From the NCBI RefSeq assembly GCF_024448895.1, contig NZ_JAMOIC010000013.1, positions 62,001 to 126,000 on the forward strand: DNA of 64,000 nucleotides, in the 5' to 3' direction. The stretch is from Stutzerimonas stutzeri. Lineage in GTDB: Bacteria; Pseudomonadota; Gammaproteobacteria; Pseudomonadales; Pseudomonadaceae. The notes under the pieces were generated by a model. The model was not told the origin of the DNA and made no database searches. It saw only the letters and a program-made list of their open reading frames with translations. Positions within the stretch are counted from its first letter, which is position 1, and the number at the start of each line of letters is the position of its first letter. Below are positions 53,517 to 63,027 of this stretch, in pieces. The translations under genes and the position numbers were made by a program.

Positions 53517-53906
53517 TCAGTTCAGCCATTGCCGGCGGCGACGGCCGCGGGTTGTCAGCACGCCCAGTAAAAAGCCCAGCACTCCGACCCCGCCTCCCAC
53601 GGCAAACCATTGCTGATCATCGGTGAGCAGCTGTGGCGCTGACTGCGGCCGCGATTGAAGTTCCTCGAGCTGCAATCGAAGTCGCTGGTTTTCCTGGCGA
53701 AGCCTGGCCAGCTGCGCTTGCCCTGTCGCGCTGGCAGTCACCTCCGGGTTGTCCCTCAAGGTTTCGCGCCGTTGCAGGTTTTCGCTCAGGCGATTTTCCA
53801 GCTCTGCCTGGCGATCAGGGACTTGCTCGTTCTGGGCTTCTTCAGCCGGGAGCGAGGAACTGGCTAGCATCAGAACCAGCGGTAGGGACAGCAGACCTTG
53901 GCGCAT
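53517..53906 (-). CDS. Small coiled-coil, C-terminally anchored envelope protein (YgiM-like tail, no SH3)
   Basis: A 129-residue protein. A signal peptide (about 1-21) is followed by a coiled coil (about 28-85) and a Gly-rich membrane anchor (about 98-119, WFAVGGGVGVLGFLLGVLTT, 20 residues). The end is Arg-rich (RGRRRRQWLN). This resembles the C-terminal half of YgiM/SH3-family proteins but lacks the SH3 domain. Function unknown; some homologues carry an implausible initiation-factor name. It is probably the first gene of the cpx operon, 17 bp before cpxR. Confidence 0.85.
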   Translation of the reverse strand: MRQGLLSLPLVLMLASSSLPAEEAQNEQVPDRQAELENRLSENLQRRETLRDNPEVTASATGQAQLARLRQENQRLRLQLEELQSRPQSAPQLLTDDQQWFAVGGGVGVLGFLLGVLTTRGRRRRQWLN

Positions 53907-53979
53907 CGGAACTCCTTTTTCCTCAACGGGCCGGGGAAACCCTACGGCCTGACTGAACTGAAAGCGTCAGTCGCTCGAC

Positions 53980-54279
53980 TCAGGGGTAAACTTGCTTGAA
54001 GGGTTTGACTATGACGTTGCCGTAGACGCCGGCAGCCTTGTATGGATCCGCAGCGGCCCATTCTTCGGCGGCTTGCAGGGAGTCGAACTCCGCCACTACC
54101 AGACTACCCGTGAAGCCGGCGGGGCCTGGGTCGTTACTGTCGATCGCCGGGTGCGGGCCGGCCAGAACCATGCGGCCTTGATTCTTCAGGTCATCCAGAC
54201 GAGCCAGGTGAGCAGGGCGAGCAGCCAGACGTTTCTCAAGCGAATCTGGTACATCGGTAGCGATGATGGCGTAGAGCAT
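53980..54279 (-). CDS. yciI: YciI family protein
   Basis: A 99-residue cytosolic protein of the YCII fold (dimeric ferredoxin-like). The conserved [20 protein letters not shown] region (20 residues) holds the His-Asp pair. The length is close to E. coli YciI (98). ATG 54279 is preferred since AGGA lies 6 bp before it; ATG 54285 is adjacent. It follows yciB by 8 bp, as in enterobacteria. Enzymatic role not established. Confidence 0.93.
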   Translation of the reverse strand: MLYAIIATDVPDSLEKRLAARPAHLARLDDLKNQGRMVLAGPHPAIDSNDPGPAGFTGSLVVAEFDSLQAAEEWAAADPYKAAGVYGNVIVKPFKQVYP

Positions 54280-54287
54280 GAGCATTC

Positions 54288-54869
54288 CTATGATTGTTCA
54301 GGTTCGGGTTGCATATGGCGCACCAGATACACGGCTTGGCCTGCCATGAAAAGCAGTGTCAGCCCAAGGCTGCCAAATACCTTGAAGTCTACCCATATCG
54401 CTGGATAGACGAATGCGACGAACAGATTGGCGAAGCCGCAGATGAGAAAGAAGAGAATCCAGGCAATGCTTAATTGCGACCATTGAGCTGACGTCAGCTG
54501 AATTGCGTGGCCCATCATGCGCTGTATGAGTGGCTTGTCGCCGATGAAGTGGCTGCCAGTGAAGCCCAGGGCGAATAGCCAGTTGAGCACCGGGGCCTTC
54601 CATTTCAGGATCGTTTCGCTGTGCAGCGCAAGCGTCAAGCCACCGAATAGCACACAGGCTGCCAAGGTCAGCCACTGGCTTTTTTCGAGTCGGCGCTGAT
54701 GGATGAAGATGGCGGCATACACGATGACGGAGCTGACGATGAGCACGGCTGTCGCGCTGAAAATGCCGCCGACGCCAATGCTGATATCTGCGATCTCGAC
54801 CGTTCTGGGCTCAAGCTTGTAGACGAGGAAGAACAGCAGTAGCGGAACGAAGTCGATGATTTGTTTCAC
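54288..54869 (-). CDS. yciB: YciB (IspA/septation protein A family) membrane protein
   Basis: A 193-residue inner-membrane protein with about five helices. The N-terminal [17 protein letters not shown] and later [19 protein letters not shown] (read in segments) are typical of YciB, which affects septation and envelope integrity. The start appears to be GTG 54869, since homology starts there; the open frame continues upstream without family likeness. yciI follows by 8 bp. Confidence 0.92.
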   Translation of the reverse strand: MKQIIDFVPLLLFFLVYKLEPRTVEIADISIGVGGIFSATAVLIVSSVIVYAAIFIHQRRLEKSQWLTLAACVLFGGLTLALHSETILKWKAPVLNWLFALGFTGSHFIGDKPLIQRMMGHAIQLTSAQWSQLSIAWILFFLICGFANLFVAFVYPAIWVDFKVFGSLGLTLLFMAGQAVYLVRHMQPEPEQS

Positions 54870-55047
54870 AGTGCAAGCCAGAGGCGGATGTGGCCGGCAT
54901 AATAACAAACCGCGCTTTTGGCGGAACGCTGTCCGCCTGCCATTTCCACGACATTGCGCAAGCTTTGCCATATTGGATGACTGCACGAGCGCCGGCGCTG
55001 ACGGTCACAAGCTGTGTGCCGCCAAGCCCTTGGAGAACCTGTTCCGA

Positions 55048-55914
55048 ATGATTGTTGATCTGCATTGCCATAGCACCGCTTCCGACGGCGCGCTAGCGCC
55101 TGCGATGCTGGTGGAGCGCGCCCATGCGCGCGGAATCGAGCTGCTTGCCTTGACCGACCACGACACCCTCGAAGGATTGGATGACGCCCGCGCCACCGCG
55201 GATTCGTTGGGCATCCGGCTCGTCAACGGGATCGAACTGTCCTGCATCTGGAACGGCGCCACGATTCATGTGCTCGGCTACGCTTTTCGCCGCGAGGCCG
55301 AAGCGTTGCAGCAAGCCATTGTCGAGTTGCACCACGGCCGCTGGCGGCGCGCCGAGATGATTGCCCAGCGACTTGAGGCAAAGGGCATGCCCGGTGCACT
55401 CGAAGGTGCGCGGGCCGTGCAGCAGGAACTGGGCGATAGCGGAAACGCGCCGGCCCGGCCGCATTTTGCAGACTTTCTGGTGCGTGCTGGTCATGTACGG
55501 GATCGCGCCGAGGCGTTTCGAAAGTGGCTGGGATCGGGCAAGCTCGGTGACGTCAAGCAGCATTGGCCGACGCTGGAACAGACGGTAACCACGTTGTGCG
55601 ATGCCGGCGCCTGGATCAGTCTGGCGCATCCCTGGCAGTATGACTTCACCCGTAGCAAGCGGCGCCGACTGGTGAGCGAGTTTGCGCAGGCCGGCGGTCA
55701 TGCGCTCGAGGTGGTCAACGGCATGCAGCCGCTGGAGCAGGTCGGCGGATTGTCGATCCTGGCGCGCGAATTCGGTCTGATGGCTAGCATCGGCAGTGAC
55801 TTCCATGCGCCGGGTGACTGGTCGGAGTTGGGAATGTACCGGGCCTTGCCCGAGGATCTGCAGCCATTGTGGAGACATTTCGATCATGAACCAGGCGCGT
55901 CTGTTGCCGGCTGA
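55048..55914 (+). CDS. PHP-domain 5'-3' exoribonuclease (RNase AM / YciV/TrpH-like)
   Basis: A 288-residue PHP phosphoesterase. Metal-binding motifs are DLHCHSTASDG (about 4-14), LTDHDT (about 36-41), ELSC near 65, SLAHPWQY near 195 and SDFHAPGD near 252. In E. coli the orthologue RNase AM removes 5' nucleotides from RNAs, including 23S and 5S precursors. ATG 55048 is chosen since the PHP motif starts at once. It is divergent from yciB with a 178-bp spacer and followed 13 bp later by the YciO gene. Confidence 0.93.
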   Translation: MIVDLHCHSTASDGALAPAMLVERAHARGIELLALTDHDTLEGLDDARATADSLGIRLVNGIELSCIWNGATIHVLGYAFRREAEALQQAIVELHHGRWRRAEMIAQRLEAKGMPGALEGARAVQQELGDSGNAPARPHFADFLVRAGHVRDRAEAFRKWLGSGKLGDVKQHWPTLEQTVTTLCDAGAWISLAHPWQYDFTRSKRRRLVSEFAQAGGHALEVVNGMQPLEQVGGLSILAREFGLMASIGSDFHAPGDWSELGMYRALPEDLQPLWRHFDHEPGASVAG

Positions 55915-55927
55915 GCAGGGAATTCCA

Positions 55928-56551
55928 ATGAGTCAGTTCTTTCAGATACATCCTGATAATCCTCAAGCCCGGCTGATCAAGCAGGCGGTTGAAATCATCC
56001 GCAATGGGGGCGTGGTGGTGTATCCCACCGATTCGTCCTATGCCGTCGGCTGCTCGATGGGCAACAAAACGGGCATCGAGCGCATCCGCCGGCTGCGTCA
56101 GCTGGATGACAAGCACAACTTCACACTGGTCTGCCGCGACCTGTCCCAGCTCGGCCTGTTTGCCAAGGTGGATACGGCGGCGTTTCGGCTGCTCAAGACA
56201 CATCTGCCCGGGCCATACACCATCATTCTCAGTGCCACGCGGGAAGTGCCACGGATGCTGCTGCATCCAAAGCGCCGTACGATTGGCTTGCGAGTGCCCG
56301 CTCAACCCATCGCCCAGGCGCTCCTTGCCGAGCTGGGTGAGCCGCTGATGAGCGTCAGCCTGATCCTGCCCGGCGAAGCCGAGCCGATGAGCGATCCATA
56401 CGAGATGCGTGATGCGCTGGAACATCAGGTGGACCTGATCATCGACGGCGGTTACGGTGGCATCGAAGCGTCAACGGTCATCAGCCTGGTGGACGGCGAT
56501 CCTGAAGTGGTTCGTGTCGGTTGCGGCGATCCCGCACCCTTTGCAGGCTGA
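55928..56551 (+). CDS. YciO-type Sua5/YrdC family protein
   Basis: A 207-residue protein of the YrdC fold. KxR/SxN-type residues of threonylcarbamoyl-AMP synthases are partly seen: VVYPTDSSYAVGC, LRQLDDKHNFTLVCRDLSQL (20 residues) and LPGPYTIILSATREVPR. YciO lacks strong threonylcarbamoyl-AMP synthesis in E. coli and its role is open. AGGGAA precedes ATG 55928; ATG 55886 overlaps the upstream gene. Same strand as the PHP gene and trpS. Confidence 0.92.
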   Translation: MSQFFQIHPDNPQARLIKQAVEIIRNGGVVVYPTDSSYAVGCSMGNKTGIERIRRLRQLDDKHNFTLVCRDLSQLGLFAKVDTAAFRLLKTHLPGPYTIILSATREVPRMLLHPKRRTIGLRVPAQPIAQALLAELGEPLMSVSLILPGEAEPMSDPYEMRDALEHQVDLIIDGGYGGIEASTVISLVDGDPEVVRVGCGDPAPFAG

Positions 56552-56589
56552 GCCCGCTCGCCTTTTTCTAAATTACGAAGGAAACCCTT

Positions 56590-57804
56590 TTGAGCTCCAT
56601 GGATTCGCAGCGACGTGTCGTCTCCGGAATGCGGCCTAATGGCCGTCTTCATCTTGGTCACTACCACGGCGTATTGAAGAGCTGGGTAAAGATGCAGCAT
56701 GAGTATCAGTGCTTTTTCTGCATCGTTGACTGGCACGCACTGACCACCGACTACGCCTCTGGCAGCGACATCGCGCGCAACGTGCAGGAGATGGCTGTCG
56801 ACTGGCTTGCAGCGGGCATCAGCCCCAGCTCGGCGAACATGTTCATCCAGTCCCAGGTGCCAGAGCATGCCGAGCTGCATCTGCTGCTTTCGATGGTATG
56901 CCCGTTGTCCTGGCTCGAGCGTGTACCGTCCTACAAGGAGCTGCAGCTCGATTCGCAGCACAAGGATCTGAGCACGTACGGCTTTCTTGGCTACCCCCTG
57001 TTACAGGCGGCAGACATCCTGGCCTATCGCGCCGGCATAGTACCCGTTGGAGCCGATCAGCTGCCGCACATCGAGTTCGCGCGTGACGTGGCCCGCCGGT
57101 TCAATCACCTCTATGGCAGCGAAGAGGATTTCGAGGTCAAGGCCGAGGCAGCGATTCGCAAACTCGGCAAGAAAAGCTCCAAGCTCTATTCCAGCCTGCG
57201 CAAGAGTTACCAAGAGCAAGGCGATCTCGACGCGCTCAATACTGCCCGCGCGCTGTTAAAGGATCAGCAGACCATCACCATCGGCGATCAGGAACGTCTG
57301 TTCGGTTATCTGGAAGGCGGTGGCCGACTGTTGTTACCGGAACCGCAGGCCTTGCTTAGCGATATTCCCAAGGTCTTCGGGCTGGACGGCGGCAAGATGG
57401 CGAAATCCGCCAGCAACTCCATCTTTCTGCGTGATACCCCGGCCGACATCGAGGAAAAGATCAAGCGCATGCCGACCGACCCCGCGCGGGTCCATCGACA
57501 CGACCCGGGCGAGCCAACGCGCTGCCCGGTCTGGCAGATGCATCAGGCGCATTCGAACGATGATGTGTGCCAATGGGCCGAGCAGGGTTGTCGCACTGCC
57601 GGGATCGGCTGTCTGGAGTGCAAGGCACCTTTGATCGACGCGATCAGGGTGGAGCTGGAGCCCCTGCAAGAGCGGGCTCAGGACTACGAGCAGAACCCTG
57701 ACCTAGTGCGCAGCATCCTGGCCGAAGGTGTCGAGCAGGCTCGCGACGAAGCGCGAGAAACACTTGTGGTGGTGCGCCAGGCGATGGGTCTGAATTACCG
57801 CTAG
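56590..57804 (+). CDS. trpS: Tryptophanyl-tRNA synthetase with candidate [4Fe-4S] Cys motif
   Basis: A 404-residue class I synthetase. HIGH-like HLGHYHG (about 22-28) and KMSKS-like KMAKS (about 271) are present. Near the C-terminus Cys312, Cys334, Cys341 and Cys344 form C-x21-C-x6-C-x2-C, almost the C-x22-C-x6-C-x2-C that binds [4Fe-4S] near the anticodon site in Thermotoga TrpRS. The start is probably TTG 56590, with AAGGA 7-8 bp before; ATG 56599 is possible but too distant. It sits in an operon with yciO and scpAB. Confidence 0.92.
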   Translation: MSSMDSQRRVVSGMRPNGRLHLGHYHGVLKSWVKMQHEYQCFFCIVDWHALTTDYASGSDIARNVQEMAVDWLAAGISPSSANMFIQSQVPEHAELHLLLSMVCPLSWLERVPSYKELQLDSQHKDLSTYGFLGYPLLQAADILAYRAGIVPVGADQLPHIEFARDVARRFNHLYGSEEDFEVKAEAAIRKLGKKSSKLYSSLRKSYQEQGDLDALNTARALLKDQQTITIGDQERLFGYLEGGGRLLLPEPQALLSDIPKVFGLDGGKMAKSASNSIFLRDTPADIEEKIKRMPTDPARVHRHDPGEPTRCPVWQMHQAHSNDDVCQWAEQGCRTAGIGCLECKAPLIDAIRVELEPLQERAQDYEQNPDLVRSILAEGVEQARDEARETLVVVRQAMGLNYR

Positions 57805-57869
57805 AGCGCGTGAGGCCGCCAACGTAAGCTGCCGCCGCTTCAAGTACGCGTCCCTTTCATGGAGAGATC

Positions 57870-58733
57870 ATGCAGGAAACTCAGGTCGAGCCAATGGCCG
57901 AGCAGCCGGGCGAACAGTTGCGGCTGGCACTCGTCTATGGCGAGGCTTTCAACAACTTGCCGCAGGATCTCTACATCCCGCCAGATGCCCTCGAGGTGTT
58001 TCTCGAAGCGTTCGAAGGGCCGCTGGATCTGTTGCTCTACCTGATTCGCAAGCAGAACATCGACATTCTCGATATCCCGGTGGCGGAAATCACCCGTCAA
58101 TACATGGGCTACGTCGAGTTGATGAAGGCCGTGCGACTGGAGCTGGCCGCTGAGTATCTGGTGATGGCCGCGATGCTGGCTGAGATCAAATCGCGGATGC
58201 TGCTGCCACGGTCGGCGGAGGTTGAGGAGGATGAGCTCGACCCTCGCGCCGAGCTGATTCGACGGCTGCAAGAGTACGAGCGCTACAAGGCAGCCTCAGA
58301 AGATCTTGATGAGCTGCCGCGTGTCGGGCGAGAAGTTCATGTGCCGCGTCTGGATGCCCCCGACGCACGTGCGCGCAAGCTGCTGCCCGAGGTCAGCCTC
58401 GAAGAATTGCTGATCTCCATGGCTGAGGTGCTGCGTCGCGCCGACATGTTCGAAAGCCATCAGGTAACTCGCGAGACGCTGTCGACCCGCGAACGCATGA
58501 GCGATGTGCTGGAGCGCTTGAAAGGTGGCGCTTTCGTGCCCTTTGCTGCCTTGTTCGCGATCGAGGAAGGGCGGCTTGGCGTCGTGGTGACCTTCATGGC
58601 GGTGCTCGAACTGATCAAGGAGTCACTAGTTGAACTGGTACAGAACGAGCCTTTCGCGCCGATCCATGTCCGAACGCGGAGCGAAGAATCGTCATTGCTG
58701 CAAACCGATGAGTCCAAGGAGCCCCATCTGTGA
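57870..58733 (+). CDS. scpA: Segregation and condensation protein ScpA
   Basis: A 287-residue kleisin that bridges the SMC dimer with ScpB in chromosome condensation. The N-terminal FEGPLDLLLYLIRKQNIDI motif (about 50-68) binds SMC; DIPVAEITRQY and LVMAAMLAEIKSRMLLPR follow. A C-terminal winged-helix region covers about 200-270. The 40-residue N-terminal extension is hydrophilic. GGAGAG precedes ATG 57870. The last bases overlap the scpB start (GTGA, 58730-58733). Confidence 0.95.
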   Translation: MQETQVEPMAEQPGEQLRLALVYGEAFNNLPQDLYIPPDALEVFLEAFEGPLDLLLYLIRKQNIDILDIPVAEITRQYMGYVELMKAVRLELAAEYLVMAAMLAEIKSRMLLPRSAEVEEDELDPRAELIRRLQEYERYKAASEDLDELPRVGREVHVPRLDAPDARARKLLPEVSLEELLISMAEVLRRADMFESHQVTRETLSTRERMSDVLERLKGGAFVPFAALFAIEEGRLGVVVTFMAVLELIKESLVELVQNEPFAPIHVRTRSEESSLLQTDESKEPHL

Positions 58734-59500
58734 ATCTGTCGGAGCCCAAAGACCTCGCCTCTCTGCTGGAAGCCTTTCTGCTGGCATCTGGCAAGCCGAT
58801 GTCTATCGAACGCATGGCGGAGCTCTTCGAAGAGGTTGAGCGTCCGGCGCCGGCGTTGTTGCGCAAAGCACTCGAAGTTCTGGATAAATCATGTAAAGGC
58901 CGTGCATTCGAGCTGAAGGAAGTCGCCACGGGCTATCGCCTGCAGGTCCGCGAGCGTTTCTCGCCGTGGGTCGGTCGGCTATGGGAGGAGCGTCCGCAGC
59001 GTTATTCCCGAGCGTTACTGGAAACTCTCGTGCTGATCGCCTATCGGCAGCCCATCACCCGCGGCGAAATCGAGGATATCCGCGGCGTTGCGGTCAACAG
59101 CCAGATCGTCAAGACATTGCTTGAACGCGAGTGGGTGCGAGTTGTGGGCCACCGCGACGTGCCGGGGCGACCAGCCATGTTCGCCACCACCAAGCAGTTC
59201 CTCGACCATTTCAATCTGAAGAACCTCGACGAGCTTCCGCCATTGGCCGTATTGCGCGAGATGGAGCCTGAGCCCTTGCCTGTCGACGTCGAGGACGCCC
59301 CGGTACCTGCTGCGCTGCAGGCTCGCGCTGATCTCGAGCAGGCGTCGGAAGGGCCGCGCGAGCAGACCAGCTTCCGCACACTGCTGGCAGAGCTGGACAG
59401 CATGGAGACCGGTCTGAAGACCGACTTCGAGGATTTGCGCGACGAGGCCGAGCCTGAGGAAGGGCAGGATCTGTCGGAAGAGGGTAAACGCGACTATTGA
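58730..59500 (+). CDS. scpB: Segregation and condensation protein ScpB
   Basis: A 256-residue protein with two winged-helix domains (about 10-90, 95-175). Visible motifs are LLEAFLLASGKPMS, LETLVLIAYRQPITRGEIED (20 residues) and RPAMFATTKQFLDHFNL. An acidic, disordered tail follows (EAEPEEGQDLSEEG). The start codon is GTG 58730, overlapping scpA by four bases with AAGGAG 8 bp before it. The stop overlaps the convergent mgsA end by 7 bp. Confidence 0.94.
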   Translation: MNLSEPKDLASLLEAFLLASGKPMSIERMAELFEEVERPAPALLRKALEVLDKSCKGRAFELKEVATGYRLQVRERFSPWVGRLWEERPQRYSRALLETLVLIAYRQPITRGEIEDIRGVAVNSQIVKTLLEREWVRVVGHRDVPGRPAMFATTKQFLDHFNLKNLDELPPLAVLREMEPEPLPVDVEDAPVPAALQARADLEQASEGPREQTSFRTLLAELDSMETGLKTDFEDLRDEAEPEEGQDLSEEGKRDY

Positions 59501-59970
59501 TCGGCGGGCTGGCGTCCGGCCAGGTAACTGCCGTAATCCGGAATACTCAGCGAGTGCGCCTGGTCTAGCATCGGGCTGGAAAGCAGATAGTCAGCGCTGC
59601 ACTCGTTGGCCGCCAGCGGGATATTCCACACGGCCGCAACACGTAGCAGGGCTTTGACGTCCGGATCGTGCGGTTGCGGCTCGAACGGGTCCCAGAAGAA
59701 CACCAGCATATCGATCCGTCGCTCGGCGATGCGTGCGCCTATCTGCTGATCCCCGCCTAGCGGACCGCTGATCATGCATTCCACCGGCAAACCCAGACGC
59801 TGCGCAAGCAACAGGCCGGTTGTGCCAGTGGCGAGTAGCTCATGGCGTTCCAGTCGCGTTTTCTGCCGCTCAGCCCATTCCAGCAACCGTCCCTTGCAAT
59901 GATCGTGTGCGACCAGGGCGATGCGCTTGCGGGTCGGCAATGTCGCACTTACGAAAGCAATGCGGTTCAT
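59494..59970 (-). CDS. mgsA: Methylglyoxal synthase
   Basis: A 158-residue hexameric cytosolic enzyme that turns dihydroxyacetone phosphate into methylglyoxal, a bypass of lower glycolysis. The catalytic Asp is Asp74 in SGPLGGDQQIGA, and the phosphate-binding TGTTG is near 48-52. A conserved His lies in PHDPDVKALLR. AAGGAC precedes ATG 59970. It lies next to gapA, whose shortage raises its substrate, on the same strand with a 104-bp gap. Confidence 0.95.
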   Translation of the reverse strand: MNRIAFVSATLPTRKRIALVAHDHCKGRLLEWAERQKTRLERHELLATGTTGLLLAQRLGLPVECMISGPLGGDQQIGARIAERRIDMLVFFWDPFEPQPHDPDVKALLRVAAVWNIPLAANECSADYLLSSPMLDQAHSLSIPDYGSYLAGRQPADQ

Positions 59971-60074
59971 GTTCGTCCTTGTTGTTACCAGAATGGGCTG
60001 GTGCTCGACAATGCTCACGCCCGTTAACCCACGTGCCAACCGCCGCGACGGTTTCCCGGCCGCGGCTTGCTGGT

Positions 60075-61076
60075 TCAAGCGGCTTCGTGCAGTGCCCGGC
60101 AGGTGTCGAGCATGCGGTTGGAGAAGCCCCACTCGTTGTCGTACCAGGCCATCACTTTCAGCAGCCGTCCGCTAACCTTGGTGTGGTTAGTGTCGAAGAT
60201 CGAGGACATGGGATTGTGGTTGAAGTCGCATGACACCAGCGGCAGCGAGTTGCACGCCAGGATCGGCGAGCGCTGGCTGGCTTCGAGCATCAGCGCGTTC
60301 ACTTCTTCAGCTGAGGTCTCGCGGCTGAGCTCTAGGGTCAGATCGACCAGCGACACGTTGATCACTGGAACCCTGACTGCCATGCCGGTCAATTTTCCCG
60401 CGAGCTCCGGAAGTACCAGCCCGACGGCTTCGGCGGCACCGGTTTTGGTCGGAATCATTGACTGAGTGGCCGAGCGTGCGCGGTAGGGGTCGCTGTGGTA
60501 GACGTCAGAAAGGTTCTGGTCATTGGTGTAGGCATGAATGGTAGTCATCAGGCCATGTTCAATGCCGTACTCTCGGGACAGCACTTGCGCAACCGGCGCC
60601 AGGCAGTTGGTGGTGCAGGATGCATTGGAGATGATCTGATGCGACTGGCGCAGGATGTCGTGGTTGACCCCGTAAACGATGGTGGCATCGGCGCCCGTAG
60701 CCGGTGCAGAAATGATCACCTTGCCGGCGCCGGCTTCCAGATGGGCGCTGGCCTTTTCGCGAGAGGTGAACAGGCCGGTACACTCGAAGACTACATCGAC
60801 CTTGTGCTGACGCCAGGGCAGTTCGGCCGGGTTACGGATCGCGGTAACGGCGATGGTGTCCCCATTGACGCGCATTTCAGACTCCGCCACCTCGACCTTT
60901 GCGTCGAAATGGCCGTGCACGCTGTCGAACTGCAGTAGATGGGCATTCATCGCCGGACTACCCAGATCGTTGATCGCCACGACCTGAAGGTGCTCGCGGT
61001 AATCCTGGCTGTACAGAGCGCGAAGGACGTTGCGTCCGATACGGCCGAAACCGTTGATGGCGATGCGAATGGTCAT
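60075..61076 (-). CDS. gapA: Glyceraldehyde-3-phosphate dehydrogenase (type I)
   Basis: A 333-residue NAD-dependent glycolytic enzyme. GFGRIGR (about 9-15) binds NAD; the catalytic Cys is in [12 protein letters not shown] (about 150-161) and the His in the TIHAYT segment. In Pseudomonas this GapA acts mainly in sugar catabolism after the Entner-Doudoroff pathway. ATG 61076 is the family start. It is divergent from edd, with a HexR operator in the 121-bp spacer. Confidence 0.96.
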   Translation of the reverse strand: MTIRIAINGFGRIGRNVLRALYSQDYREHLQVVAINDLGSPAMNAHLLQFDSVHGHFDAKVEVAESEMRVNGDTIAVTAIRNPAELPWRQHKVDVVFECTGLFTSREKASAHLEAGAGKVIISAPATGADATIVYGVNHDILRQSHQIISNASCTTNCLAPVAQVLSREYGIEHGLMTTIHAYTNDQNLSDVYHSDPYRARSATQSMIPTKTGAAEAVGLVLPELAGKLTGMAVRVPVINVSLVDLTLELSRETSAEEVNALMLEASQRSPILACNSLPLVSCDFNHNPMSSIFDTNHTKVSGRLLKVMAWYDNEWGFSNRMLDTCRALHEAA

Positions 61077-61099
61077 AAGAAGGTCCTGGGCGGAATTTG

Positions 61100-61114
61100 T
61101 TGTGGGAATTACAA
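61100..61114. promoter_or_regulatory. HexR operator between gapA and edd
   Basis: TTGT (61100-61103), seven bases, ACAA (61111-61114) matches the Pseudomonas HexR consensus TTGT-N7/8-ACAA exactly. HexR represses gap, edd-glk and zwf and is released by 2-keto-3-deoxy-6-phosphogluconate. The site is 24 bp before the gapA start. Confidence 0.8.
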
Positions 61115-61160
61115 GATTATTCCTGTCAAAATAGAAATCAAGCCTAAATGTACGTTGTTT

Positions 61161-61176
61161 TGTTGATAAAACTACA
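61161..61176. promoter_or_regulatory. Second, degenerate HexR-like dyad near edd
   Basis: TGTTGATAAAACTACA has matching outer ends TGT-x-G and C-x-ACA and an AT-rich centre. It lies 21 bp before the edd start, where an edd-specific HexR site is expected. It departs from the strict TTGT-N7/8-ACAA form. Confidence 0.45.
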
Positions 61177-61197
61177 GATAAGAGCAGGAGTGACGGC

Positions 61198-63027
61198 ATG
61201 CACCCGCGGATTCAAGAAGTTACCGAACGTTTGATCGAACGCAGCCGCCCGACGCGTGAGCGCTATCTGGCTCAGATGGCCGCTGCGGCGAGCGATGGAC
61301 CCCAGCGTGGCAAGCTGCAGTGCGCGAACTTCGCACATGGCGTCGCCGGTTGTGCGTCCACCAGCGATAAGCAGCAGTTGCGCCTGATGAACGAGGCCAA
61401 CGTGGCCATCGTTTCGGCCTACAACGACATGCTGTCGGCGCATCAGCCCTATGAACATTTCCCCGAGATCATCAAGCAGGCGCTGCGTGAGGTCGGTTCG
61501 GTGGGGCAGTTCGCCGGCGGCGTGCCGGCAATGTGCGACGGCGTTACCCAGGGTGATCCGGGGATGGAAATGAGCCTCGCCAGCCGTGAGGTGATTGCCA
61601 TGGCAACGGCCATTGCGCTATCCCACAACATGTTCGACGCGGCGCTGTATCTGGGCATCTGCGACAAGATCATTCCTGGCTTGATGATCGGTGCCTTGCG
61701 CTTCGGTCACCTGCCGGCGGTATTCGTACCCGGTGGGCCGATGCCGTCAGGCATTCCGAACAAGCAGAAAGCCGAGGTCCGGCAGCGCTACGCCGAAGGC
61801 AAGGCCAGCCGTGAGGAGCTGCTTGAGTCGGAAATGCTGTCCTATCACAGCCCTGGCACTTGCACCTTCTATGGCACGGCGAACACCAATCAGGTGGTAA
61901 TGGAAATCATGGGCCTGCATTTGCCGGGCTCGTCGTTCGTCAATCCGTACACGCCGCTGCGTGACGAGCTGACGCGCGAGGCGGCGCGGCAGGTGACGCG
62001 CCTCACTCCGCAGTCGGGCAACTACGTGCCGCTGTGCAAGATCGTCGACGAGAAATCGATCATCAACTCAGTGGTGGCCCTGAACGCTACGGGTGGCTCG
62101 ACCAACCACACCTTGCACATTCCGGCATTCGCACAGGCTGCCGGTATCCAGCTGACCTGGCAGGACATGGCTGACGTCTCGGCCGTCACGCCTACCCTGG
62201 CCAAGGTCTATCCCAACGGCCAGGCCGATGTGAACCACTTCCACGCGTGTGGCGGCGTGCCGTTCATGGTGCGTACGTTGCTCGATGCCGGTCTGTTGCA
62301 TGAAGACGTCTTCACGGTCATGGGCAAGGGGCTCCAGCAGTACACCCAGGAACCCTTCCTCGAAGAGGGCAAGCTCGTTTGGCGTGAAGGCCCGGAAAGC
62401 AGCCTGGACGAGACGATCCTGCGCCCCGTCGAACGCGCGTTTTCGCCTGAAGGCGGCTTGCGCGTACTGGAGGGTAACCTCGGCCGTGGCGTGACCAAGA
62501 TCTCCGCTGTTGCCCCCGAGCATCGCGTGGTCGAAGCGCCTGCACGCGTGTTCAGCGATCAGGCCGAACTGGCGCAGGCATTCAAGAATGCCGAGCTTGA
62601 GAAGGATTTCATCGCAGTGGTACGTTTCCAGGGGCCGAAAGCCAATGGCATGCCCGAACTGCACAAACTGACGCCGTTCCTCGGCGTGCTACAGGATCGC
62701 GGGCATAAGGTTGCGTTGGTCACGGACGGGCGCATGTCAGGTGCGTCCGGCAAAGTACCCGCAGCGATCCACGTCAGCCCTGAAGCGCTCGATGGCGGTC
62801 CGCTGTGCCGTGTACGCGACGGCGACATCATCCGCGTTGATGGTGAAACGGGCGAGCTTCGAGTGCTGGTTGATCAGGCCGAATTTGACAGCCGCGAGCG
62901 GGTCATGGCGCCCAGCGATCTGGGAATCGGTTGTGGCCGCGAGCTGTTCGGCTTCTTGCGCTCGGCTTTCAGCCCTGCGGAAAAAGGTGCGAGTGTGTTC
63001 ACCGAGGAGTTGGAGGCGCTCAAGTGA
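61198..63027 (+). CDS. edd: 6-Phosphogluconate dehydratase
   Basis: A 609-residue [4Fe-4S] dehydratase of the IlvD/Edd family and first committed enzyme of the Entner-Doudoroff pathway (6-phosphogluconate to KDPG). Cluster Cys are expected in [10 protein letters not shown] (about 154) and [10 protein letters not shown] (about 221). [15 protein letters not shown] and a C-terminal [11 protein letters not shown] are typical of Edd. AGGAG precedes ATG 61198. glk overlaps its last four bases. It is about 24-30% longer-conserved with Edd than with the pentonate dehydratase at 40926, by eye only. Confidence 0.96.
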   Translation: MHPRIQEVTERLIERSRPTRERYLAQMAAAASDGPQRGKLQCANFAHGVAGCASTSDKQQLRLMNEANVAIVSAYNDMLSAHQPYEHFPEIIKQALREVGSVGQFAGGVPAMCDGVTQGDPGMEMSLASREVIAMATAIALSHNMFDAALYLGICDKIIPGLMIGALRFGHLPAVFVPGGPMPSGIPNKQKAEVRQRYAEGKASREELLESEMLSYHSPGTCTFYGTANTNQVVMEIMGLHLPGSSFVNPYTPLRDELTREAARQVTRLTPQSGNYVPLCKIVDEKSIINSVVALNATGGSTNHTLHIPAFAQAAGIQLTWQDMADVSAVTPTLAKVYPNGQADVNHFHACGGVPFMVRTLLDAGLLHEDVFTVMGKGLQQYTQEPFLEEGKLVWREGPESSLDETILRPVERAFSPEGGLRVLEGNLGRGVTKISAVAPEHRVVEAPARVFSDQAELAQAFKNAELEKDFIAVVRFQGPKANGMPELHKLTPFLGVLQDRGHKVALVTDGRMSGASGKVPAAIHVSPEALDGGPLCRVRDGDIIRVDGETGELRVLVDQAEFDSRERVMAPSDLGIGCGRELFGFLRSAFSPAEKGASVFTEELEALK

